A DNA stretch of 64,000 nt from a virus. Within the stretch, counting starts at the first letter, position 1. Each line of letters begins with the position of its first letter. The notes under the pieces are model-generated. The model was not told where the DNA came from, ran no database searches, and saw only the letters and a list, made by a program, of their open reading frames with translations. A program made the position numbers and the translations under genes. The stretch spans positions 1 to 64,000 of the IMG/VR virus record IMGVR_UViG_3300017763_000002, one strand, 5' to 3'. Of the stretch, positions 21,701-33,700 are shown in pieces.

Positions 21701-24700
21701 GAGACTTCGTCTGAAGTTTATTACTTACTGTCAAACCTAGACTCCGAGCAAGATTCAAACGATGTTATTTCAGAAAACATTGTATCTCAAACAATGTGGA
21801 AAGATATTTCAGCAGCTGAATGGAATAACGGTTCAATAACAACCAGTAAACTGGCGCACTATGGCCTGCTCCCTACGGGTCAATTTAATAAAAGAGACGT
21901 TTTCGGCGCAGGAACATATGCTTATGACCTTTCTTTTGAACCTTATTACAAAGTTGGTGATGCAGTTGTAATGAGGCAATCTGGCGTTGATGTATATAGG
22001 CTTAAAATCAAAGCATTTCACTTGATTGATTTTTCTTTAATTCCTGCCAGCTATACTGATGGAGGTAGTCTAGAATCTGCTAGCAGGATAAAACCAGATT
22101 ATTATTATTCTTCAAACATAAATTTAACAGGATCTTCGGTGCAAAACTATAGTTCTACCACCAGCTTCCACGGGCTAATTAGATCTCAGTGGTGGCAGCC
22201 TGTCGCGAAAAGAACAGGGGCTTTAGAAAGGGGATACCCCGATATATACGGAAACACAGGCTCTTACTTCGTGGTTCCAAAAAGCTTTGATTTCCTTCAT
22301 CTAGAAGATGGAATTGCCGAAGTGGCTCAACAAGCCACAGTCGACTCTACTATTAAAGTATACTTTGATGAGGTTAAAACTTTCGACTTGAGGGGTACGC
22401 AATACTACTGGACAAATGAAGTTAAAAATATTAGCTCAAATATGATTAATGCTTTGCCAAGTTATGGAAACGAAACGGAATTAGAGCCAAATTTAGTCGC
22501 AGAGCTTGAGCACCCTTATATTGATTTTGATGTTTTTGGGGCAAGTTGGGATGACGGCGGAACGACATCTCCGAATTTACTACAAACATCCACAACTGGG
22601 CATGAAGCTGTAGAGTATTTTAAAAGCTGGCTATATTCAAGTTTTGACGTTCAGCTAGCCAGAGACTTTGGAGAGCCTAAAGGTAGCAGCGTGAACCTTG
22701 ACGCTATATTGTCAAGTAAGTTTGAATTTGTAAAATACTACAGTTTTTATAATCCCACAGTTACTTTAAAGTATCAAATATGCGACGCATCTAATAATCC
22801 TATTGGTAGCGAAATTGATTATGTTGAAGGGAGTGAAATAGAAATCGAAAAGGGGCAGAGGATAAAATTAATCCCAAAATTAATTAAAGATGATAATAGT
22901 GAAATTAGTACTTTTTCATTGATGTGCAATTCTTTTGCAAAAAATAATACTATTGGACTTTTTCTAAGAACCCCTTTGGATAGCAATTATAAAGAAGTAG
23001 ATTTTTCTTATACTCATGTATCATCTTCTGTATCCGAGCCGCCTATTGATTCTGATGGAATAAGGGTTCCATATTATACGAACAAAGAAATTACTAGTGG
23101 GCAATTGGCTTTTCCCGCGCAAACCGGAGGCGCATATAGCGTTACTGCAGACCAAGCTAAAACCTATGCGAATGGAAATATTGTATCTTATGGGGCAAAA
23201 ACTTATGAATTTTATGTAGATGATGCTGATTGGCAATTTGACGCAGACATTGAAAATAATCCTGAAATAGCTCCAGGCAGATGGCACAGAAGATCCTGGA
23301 AAAATCCAGTGACATTGACCTACGGGGGAATTGCTCCTGAAAATACTCACTATAGAAGTTCTGGAGAATTTTTCCGCACGACAGAACAAGGCGGGGTGCG
23401 GGCTTCGGCGGAAACAATAACCCCCACATTTTCCAGTTCAGCTTTCACCCTAACTACCAACTTGCAAAATCTACTATTCGATTCTGCTATTGCATTTGGA
23501 CCTTATGGTCAAAATCTTTTACTATCTACCATAGATCAAGCTTATGAGGAAGTGGCCATAAAAGAAACTCTATTGAGTAGGTTTTATAAGTCTCAAACAT
23601 TGCACGATCAATACGGAGAAACTGGATCTGCAGAAGAAAAACTATTATCATCCGCACCAAAATGGAGGAACGTTTCAGGGCCAGAAGGCTCAATCACTGA
23701 GAACGAGATTCTTGGAATTGAGTGGTCTGCAAATAATGTTTACGCTCAGGGAGAAATTGTTGAATTTGGAAATAAATTATATATTTCTACCAAAATTAAT
23801 TCGTCTGTAGACCCTGCTTCTGAGCCGTCAGAGTGGAAAATTGTTCAACCTTGGCACCAAGACAACCATTACATTCCCGGGGATTTTGTTTATATATTTG
23901 AAGATGAGCTTGTTTTATCTTCTGATTCTAACGGAAACCCTCTTCCAACCTTAAGAGAAAACATTCAATTAAAAGGCCCTAGCTCAGGAGGAAATAATTC
24001 CTTTATTTATCCTTCTTGGTCAAAACACAAATACTATCATATAGGAGAAAAAGTTATTAAAAATTCAGCAATATACATATGTATCGCTGCAGGTATTGCG
24101 TCAACAGAATTAGAATTTAATCAAACTTTTCAATTAACTGCGGAAGCGGTTCCTGCACATCCTAATTATGGAGGTAAATATGCTTTCTTCGTTTGTGAAA
24201 AAAATATTTCTCCTGGGAGCGGAGGGCATGACCCGAGAAGATTGAACGTTCTAACTTCCATGCACGGAGATGATGACATTTTAATTAGGGCTAGCGATAA
24301 TTTATCTAAAGCTTTTAATCAAAATGACGATATATATTTAGATTTTACATATCAGAACGGGGATGCATTTAAGGTTAGCACAAAAAATATTAGCCTGTCT
24401 TTGTTCGGTTATAATTCTGCATCAAATATAGACGAAAGAGATTTTTTAACTCAAATTAATGCAAAACCAGAAATTGCAGAAGCGCATGCATCAACCTTAT
24501 CTGCGTGGTCTACTGGGTCTGAGGGGGAGGGTTTTATTTCAACTGGAACATTGAATATAAAAATAAAAGTTACTAATCCAAATCCATCAAGCGTAATTGA
24601 TAGAACTTTTACTCCCGCTACGCCACCTTCAGATTCTACCTGTCAAACATTTACTTCATATTCTAACTTGTTATGTAGTAATAAATTTTTCATTAATAAT

Positions 24701-27700
24701 GGAAAATTATATGCTTCTGGTTTAGATAGTGGTGAGTTAGGTTTTATTGGATTAATGGATAATTCAGAATTTCAAAATACGGTGTTAGGTAATAGTACCG
24801 AAGGTTCTCAGCACAGATCGTATAATAAATTTTGGGCGCTGGAAGGAATAGGAACTGATACTGAAAATCATAGGGTAAAGATTTTTGAAAATGGTAGTGG
24901 CGGCATTAGTAGTTCAGACCAAAATGAAACCATATCTAATGATCAATCAACTTTTGTAAATTCTGAAGGAGGAAACACAGTATTTATTTGCGGAGGAAAA
25001 CTTTATGGAATGGGTCACAATCAGGGTTATTCTTTAGGGTTGTGCGCTACTTCATCAAGCACATTTGGATTAGGTAACCGATCTCAAGGCTACAGAAAAG
25101 ACGGTAATGATGATCTTGATAAACAGAGAAAGAGCGAAGCTGTGCAAGACTTTTTTGAAGCATCCTTGCATTTCGATTCAGATTATTATATTAATCTACA
25201 AGTCAATCCTGGCAGCACAATCTATAGCCTTGGAGACAGTCAGCAACAATTTAGTACAGATATGAGCACAGATCTTGTTGCGTGGAACCATTTCACTAAA
25301 AAAGGTTTTTATCAATCAATTAATGACGAATGGTCTTTAATAGGATATACTAAAAAAGATGCGAACTTCTGGGGTAGTACGTCAAATCAAATATCCCAAC
25401 TTACAAGCGATTGGTATTTTGTTGAACCTTATAATTCTAGCTCTTGGATATCTCATCCAGGATCAATGGAAGCGACAGCTTTATTTACTCCTAATTATAT
25501 GCCTTCTGATTTTTGGCAGACAGGAGGAATACACGCATACAATTTAGACCAAAAGACACCTGCAGGTAGTTGGGGCGTAATGAATCTAGCAAACCTTGAC
25601 GCTTACTTTGAGTCGAGTATTTTTGAAAGGATGGATAAGCTTATTGAAGACGAAGATTATTTTAATGCCTGGAAGAACAATATGGCTCAATATAAATATG
25701 TTGAAAATTCAAGCGTTTATCATGGAACAGTTGATACATCTTCTGGATCTCAACCTAGGCTGGGCTGGAACGGTATACTCATAAATGAAAATTCTTTAAA
25801 ACGTTTTTATGACATGGGCGACTTCGTGACTTCATCAACATGGATGAGCCAAATGAGGATCGGAAGAACAGTTGCTATTTCTGGTGAAATTGATGGATCT
25901 GATTCGGGCTTTAAGCTGGCTACGTCTCATGAAAATGGAGTTGCTAGCCTAAATCCAGTATCAAGCCCAGATTATAGTTACTATAATAATTCCCAAACTT
26001 ATGGTTATGACGGGAGCATGGGAAAATGGGCTAAGGTATTCACTCATAATAAATCACTTTATATTAACGGCAAACCCTTTTGGGATCCAGTGCTGGGAGA
26101 ATCAGAGCACATCGTGATTGATACTATAACTGGAGAATATAATGCAGGAAATTCTGGTTCCGATAACCGAGCGACTCCCCTAGGTATTTATAAATTAAAT
26201 TCTGAAAAAAATATTTCGTTCGGGAATTACCCTAGAAATACCAGGCTAGAATCAGATTTACAAATAATTATTCCAAACAATTTAGGAATTAGTAATTTAC
26301 CTGGAGGAAAAAGAAATATTGATGGTCTTGGTAACGCAAGCAAGGAAATTATTCCTGCGAGAACATATGTTCCGTACGCGACTAAATTAACGGACGAAGA
26401 TGTAACTTGGGCTGCGACAAACAAGTATTCTACATTTTACATTAACCCCCAAGGGCAAGTAAAAGCTTTAGGTTCAGTCTGCGCTTGTCCTTTTTATAAA
26501 ATACAAGGATTAAGCGTTCCGCAATCTTTTGAGTTAACTCCTGGCGGAGACTTCGGCGGTTTGATGGGCGTAGAGGGTAACTATTCGTCTCCAGCTGTAT
26601 CTATAAATTCATTTGATGCTTTTGGCTCACTTACAATTACTGCAGATGACGCAAGCCCTGTGTTTAAAAATGATAATTGGGCTTTAATTCTTTCTGCGGC
26701 GGGAACTACCTCTAGTAGTAATTTACAAACTCATGCAGCTGATGTATTTAGTGGAGATGACATTTATTTCGGATCAGATTCTAGCGAATATATATTTAGA
26801 GATCAAATATCCCAGGAAATTATTATTGAATCTCAAATTACTGCGTCTTTATATGGTCAAAATTTGCTAAAAGTTATGTATGATGATAGCAGCTATAAAG
26901 TTGCAGCCAATAGTTGGATGATAAGATTTACAGAGAAAGGGGCGGGATTAAATGGCAGTGATATAGTTTCAGACTTGAGATGGTACGCAACTAGTTACAA
27001 TCATTCTATTTTAGTTAGAGCTGTTTATTTATTAGTATTAAGGAGAGAGGCTGATTCTCTTGGACTCAGTCATTTTTCTGGACAAAACCACTATGGAGTT
27101 AATATGACTCTTTATCAGCTGATTGGAGCATTAATGTTAAGCGAAGAATTTATAAGTAATGATGCTGCTAGTTTAACTAAACGATATGTAATAGATGCTA
27201 ACCCAGAATCTCCGCAGATTTCAAACGATCCCAGGGATTGTTTTCCGGCAATGAAAAAAATGATGAAGATATGGAATCATTATGGAAATACTTCGTTTCA
27301 ATATTGGGATGGAGATTCAAACATGAGCACTTCTCACATGCTGCGGATTTCTAGTGAATACATAGGAGCTATCGTAATTAATAACTGCGAACGAGAAGAA
27401 GTCAACGGTATATATCGCCCGTCAAAAGGATGGGATGATAATGATTTTAATAGTACTGCAGATAGATCTTGGTACGAGCACGCTCATAATCAAGGAGGTA
27501 GGGATGATGATAAAGGTATATACGTAAGCGATAAAAACACTCAATACGGAAAAATCTTAATTTATTGGGATGCTAATCTTGATATTTGGAGAATGCAGTA
27601 CTCTGATTTTTGGCTGCAGGATACTACAGGAGATGGACTCAGGGCTCAAAGATTAATTGGAATGCAAAAACATTATTACAACGCCAATGGAGATTTGGTT

Positions 27701-30700
27701 AGATCCATTAAGAGTAATATCGGAACCCCGCAAGATGTTGATGAATGGTACATCGGCACAGGAGAATGGCTTACATCTACAGAGCCTGAAACTGTTGATG
27801 TATTTAGTCAACCTAATGATTTCATTGATTCAACCAGGGTAATCTATGCGCCACCAGAAAACTCATTTATTAATAATCTCCATGGGCCTACCAGAATGTC
27901 TATTGTGCCTAAGCTACTAAATAAAACTCCAGGATCTGCGGATCCAGATGCAATTTTCGACAACATGAATTACGCTCAACAATTCAATAATTTTGGATCT
28001 CAAATTCCTGATCGAAACGGCGGGCCTAGCGCTTTCGTTAACGATGATTTATACCAACTGGACCAACAGATTTATCGCTTAGTAAAAAGGTTTACTGATG
28101 ATGGCCGAGCATTTTCTCCAGTTCATTTTGCAGATAGATTTGCATCAAGGACTAGGCCTGGGGGGTTAGAAGCTCTAAGGCCTGATAATAACGAAGTTTA
28201 TCCACGCATCGGTGCGGGGCTTGATTGGAATTTGTGGCCAGAAGATGTAGATTTTGTAAACGAATTTTCTCTTAATGAACAAGCTATAGGTGATCTACTG
28301 CACTTTCAAGGCGGAGCGCTAAAAGAAACTTTAATATATACTTCTTTAGATACAAAAGCCGACGCAAATATTACTAACGATGGATTAGATCTATGGCGAT
28401 TAAATTTAACACAAAATTCCAATATAACTTTTAAATCTAAAATATTAAAAAATTCTGGAAATTTTAGTGATCCTTCAAAAGTAAAATTTGGAATGTATAT
28501 ATTTAAGGACATGGGTTATGGTTACGTTAATGTTGCTGATTTTCAGATGCAGTGGCCCAATAATGGGCTGCCTAGTGGAGGTTATGGCGAATGGGCTCCT
28601 GTGAACACATATATAACACCTGATAGGTATTCTACTTTTATTGGCGGTGGAGAAACCGCAGCGCTAGCTGACTATTCAGATTTATTTACCGATCAATACT
28701 CTCTAGTAAAAGCTTTTTTTGCAAGATATTATAGGCCTGATAATTATGTATATTCCGACGCAGATCCTAATTACAATGCAACTGGGACCAGTGGGTCACT
28801 ATGGACGATTAATGGAGATATAATAACAAATCGCGGCTTGAATTGGACTCAGATGATCGACGTCCGAACTACTCTGAGAAACGCAGATGATCATTTTTTC
28901 GATAGGGTTATGAGTAGAAGTTTTGAAAACAGACCTATATTTCCAGGAGTGTCAGCTAACAGTTTTAACATGGGAACGCAAAATCCTTCTGGTGGATCGT
29001 ACGTAAGTCTTGATGCAAATAGTTTTGTAGATAACGAGCTAGTTTTAGATGTTAGCATTAACAACGCAGCCGCTGGAGGATATTATGTTTTACTTGTAGC
29101 TGAACATGCTTTTGATGCACCTGTACAAGATTTGCAATTAATTCAATCACAATACAATATTAATACAACTGCTGTGGCTACTTCAGGAACTTCAGAGCCA
29201 ATGTTTGTTAGCGAAGCAACAACCGAACATATCAACGGACAAGATGCTGAAACTAATGAACCTATAACTAATGGAGATACCCAGGCATTCACTAAAGATC
29301 CTTTGAAATATATAGCGAGAAATTCTTGGAGTTATAACGATTATAGTGCCTTTGTTAGTATGCTGGACGTTTACGATTGGCACGCAGACTTAACAGATTG
29401 GCAGTACTATTTTGATACTCAAGAAGCAGGCCTAGAGCAAGCTTTGAGAGATCGTCCCAGCAGGTTAAATATGAACCAAGCTAATCTTGGCCTGGCGCAT
29501 TGGAATAGTACTCTTAGTCTCGAGGACCGAAAAAAAAGATCAGAGCACATAAGGGGCTTGTTTGAGAAAAGGTTTAGCGCTAAAGCTACTTACTTTAGAG
29601 GTTTTGAGTCGATGAATCATAATGCAGATTGGGTTTACGATGAAATATTTGGATGGTCTACAAAAGCAATAGGAACTCATTCTCCTGCTAATAATGGCGT
29701 TTCTAACATTTATACAAGCTCTGCTGGATATTATTTTAGTAGTAGATATAATAATTGGTTTGAATTATCTAGTGCAGATAAAACAAAAAGAGATAATGGA
29801 GAGGCATTTGCTGTTAAATTTCTTAATCATGATTTTAATTTTAATTTATTTATTGAAGGGCAATCTGAATTTAATTTAGTATGGCCAGAGTCAAATTCTG
29901 CGACCTTTACTTATTTTGGTGCAAACGGACAAATGAACACTACTACAGGATTACGAAAGCCAGTAAGTAATACATATTCTCAATTAGATCAATATTCATA
30001 CAATACAGGTGATGTTGCAAAAATTGAATTAGCAGAAGGTAATGATCTCTTTAGGACTTTATATTTTGTGTCATTAAAAGATAATAACACTTCTTCATTA
30101 GGTTTCCTGGACAGTTTAGTTCAAGACGAAATCAAGGAGATGAATATTCCCGCGAGAAAAGGATTGTGCCAGAGATATGCTGTAGAGACTCATACGCTGT
30201 CTAGCGACTCCAGCTTGTCTGGGCCAATAACTATTTACAATCCAGCAGATTACAGCAACGACAAAGCTGTAAGGGTGGATATGGGTGAGTCTCACGCAAT
30301 AATTCTCACAGAGTCAGGAAAAGCGTACGGGGTTGGAGATAATTCCCAAAAACAAATAGACAAAATTTTTGAAAGATCAGATCAATTTAGCGGCGTCAAC
30401 CAAGACTCAGCTTTTGGTCCCAGTGATTATGATAATTGCTTATATCTCGTAGCAAATAAATCTAATCCAATTAGCCCTTATTTATCAAGAAGTGATTGGG
30501 ATGCAATCGAAAAGCCTGCGTTTCCTCTGGAGCGTTGGAAATACGGTCAGTCTTATAGTAGTGGAGAGAAAGTTTTCATTAAAAACGAAACATATAGTGC
30601 TATTTCAGCAGATGATTATGAAGTTTCAGAATCAAAGAAATCAAATGTTTTATTAAATGGCTTTTCTGGGTCTCCTTATTTAATCGACCATGAAAGATTT

Positions 30701-33700
30701 TTTGATTCTGGTGAATCTAGAATAAGAAATGAAACTATCTTTGCAAATACAATAGGAGAGCTATTTAAAAGAAATTGGAAAAATGGAAGAAATGCAGTGG
30801 GCGGCGGGGGCAACAGGGTGGCGGTTTATTGCGGGAAAATTGACGGAATAACTCACGACACATCTTTAAAAAATCATTACAGAGAATCGAGGGGAGACGG
30901 TTTCTTTTTAACTCAAGACTGTTACCTAAAGCCTCATGAAATTAAAAGCTTTTTTAAACAAGGCTCTGTGGTAAATAATTTATTTATAAAAAATATTAAA
31001 TGCTCTGGATATGGTTCGTTATTCCTTGACGCCTCAAATAATATGTATGGAATTGGAAACAATGAAATATCAAAATCAAATCAATCTCAATATACTGGAG
31101 GAGAAAGTATTGGGACTGTTTTTGGTTTAAATTCAGACTTTGATTACGGCCCTGAGTTTATTAAAGAGTCAGTATCTTTTATGCATAAGGCTGGAGATTT
31201 AGTTTCGTATATTTCACATGGATATTCTTACAAAGCTGGAGGTCAAAATTTATATCCCTACTTCGAAAATTATCAAAACGCGGGAGCAGAAGCGATCATG
31301 CTAGATTCTAGTGGGAATCCTATTTCGGCAAAAATGGTTTTCCTAGAAGGCCCTAGGTTTTGGGATAATAGGGACTGGTTTTTAAAAAGAAGTTTGTCTC
31401 AAAAAATAAATAATAATTTTTATTTAAAGGATGAACACTATCGGCCCGTGGACCTAGAAAGATGCACCCCGCACACAAGAAAAGGGCAGTTTACATCTAA
31501 TGTATTTGGATTACCTGTAATTAATGATTTTATACCTGAATGGAAAGACGAAGGGCAGTACCACGAGCTTATAAAAGGGGGTCAAATTATGGGCTCAGAT
31601 AAAAATTATTTACAAAATGACCGAGAAGATGATCCAACTTGGTTTAAATCTGTAGAAACTTACGGAGCTTTGTCTAGCGCTTTTGAATCCAAGCAACCAA
31701 GCCTTGTGACTTATCAAGGCAAAATATATCAATGTATACAAAGACACGGTCACGTATTTGGAGACGAAGCAAGCGACAAAATTCCATACGATAAAAACTT
31801 AAGCAAAAAATTTACTGTTGATTCTGAAGGAGTTTATACCGCAAGAGGCAGAGTCGGGGCGGGAATAATCCCTGGAGAATCGGGATCTGAACTTTATTGG
31901 CAGGAGGTATCTGATTTATCAAATAAAAATATGATTCAATTTTTAACTCAAAGATTAAAAATATTTAACTTAAGTTCAATGATTGTTGTTTCAGAAGATA
32001 ACAGTTTATACATCAAGGGGTTTAATTTTGGTTTATCTAAAGAGGCTGACGGAACTTGTTCTGGTATAAAAGATAACTCTGAATTAATTGCTTTTGAAAG
32101 AGGCGCGGATGTAGGCTCTAATTCTCCGGAGCAAAGACTGATTATAGAAAAATATTTTAAGGATAAGTATTTATATACAGATTTAACTCCGTTCAATACG
32201 TCTATAGATACTAGGCCCACCGTGCCAAAATGGAAAAGTTTTATAAATTTGATGTCTGAAAAAATTGAAGGATGGACGCATCCGAATCCAGTAAATGAAA
32301 CAGGACAATCTACTTTGTCAGGGGGAAGATCTTTGTCCCCTTTTGACTTTTTAGGCAATAATAGAAAAAGAGGTCAGTATTTTGTGGGGATTGATCCCAG
32401 CGAATATATCGATGTAGAAAATTTATCTTTAGAATTAAATCCCACATCTCCAATGCTATCCTGGGGAGAAACAAATTCAGCGCTGAATAATTTATTGTCA
32501 AATAATGTATTCGGGTTTCTCGAAAGTTGGACAGAGATTTTTAGAGCGATGGAAGATTGGAAACAAGGCGTTTCCGCCCACTATAGACAACCAAGACCGT
32601 TTATGTTTGACGGCTCTTTCTCTGAGTGTTTGAATCTTTCCTGGACAACTGTTGACCCATTTGCAAACTCTTTATTTTTAGCATACAGAGGGGCTTATCA
32701 GCCACCTGTAGAAATATCAGGAACCGAGACTGATTGGCTTTATCATCATTCTATAGTATTACCAAGTTCAATTGATTTGTCGACCTTATCAATTAATGTT
32801 AATACCAGGAATAGTATAACAAGTTTGGAACCAAATCAAAGAAACGGCGGATCTATAATGGAAATAAACACAGATTTATCTGACGCGCGTTACAACAGTT
32901 TTTATCCAGAACTTTTAAGATCTCCAAACCCAACATTATTTAATTGGTGGGACTTAATCAGAGACGCTGGGTCAAAAATAAAATACACAGCTTCATTTAA
33001 TACGGACGAAGCAGTAGAAAATCCATCTGCAGAATTTTCATTCATGGAGTTATTTTTCTCTCAACATAGCCCTAGCTCATTTCCCGTAAGTGATTCGGCC
33101 GAATTCTCCGCAAAACCACATATATCTGAGTCGGACAACCCTTGGAACGATAGAAACTCTAGTTCGTTTTACAATCCCTGGGGAAGCTGTAATTTTGTGA
33201 ACAATATATCAAATCAAACCCAGTGGCACATACAAGACGACGCGCCTACTCTTCAATCTTTTTCTGTATGGAATGCCAGGACAAATAGCATTCATACTCC
33301 GACTCTTAGGGCAGATGCAGATTCTCTTCAGAGCATTCTTAATTACAACTACAATCAAAGTTTATACGTTGATTTCTACAGTACTTACCTTAATGCGGCA
33401 AATAATAATAGCACTGATCCTGAGCTACCTAAATTCGTAGAGCTTACCGAAGCTTTCAAGCAGTTACAGTTTTTTGATACCGCGTCGCATTACGCTTTCT
33501 TTGTTAATTCTTATTTGCTAGATCCAGCGTCTTTACCTTTTGGAGGCACAATACCTAAATTTGGATATCAGAATAACAGCGGGTCAATAACATCCGCAGC
33601 ATCGTATAATACTGGAGAAAGAGTGTTCCATAAGGGATTCGCTTTTACGTCTTTAATAGATTCAAATAACTCAACGCCATCTTTTGGTGACGTATATTGC

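Noticed and set aside
22300-23430. Antisense ORFs of 90-122 aa inside the giant gene
   Set aside because: Expected by chance across 17.7 kb; they lack start signals and have unnatural composition.
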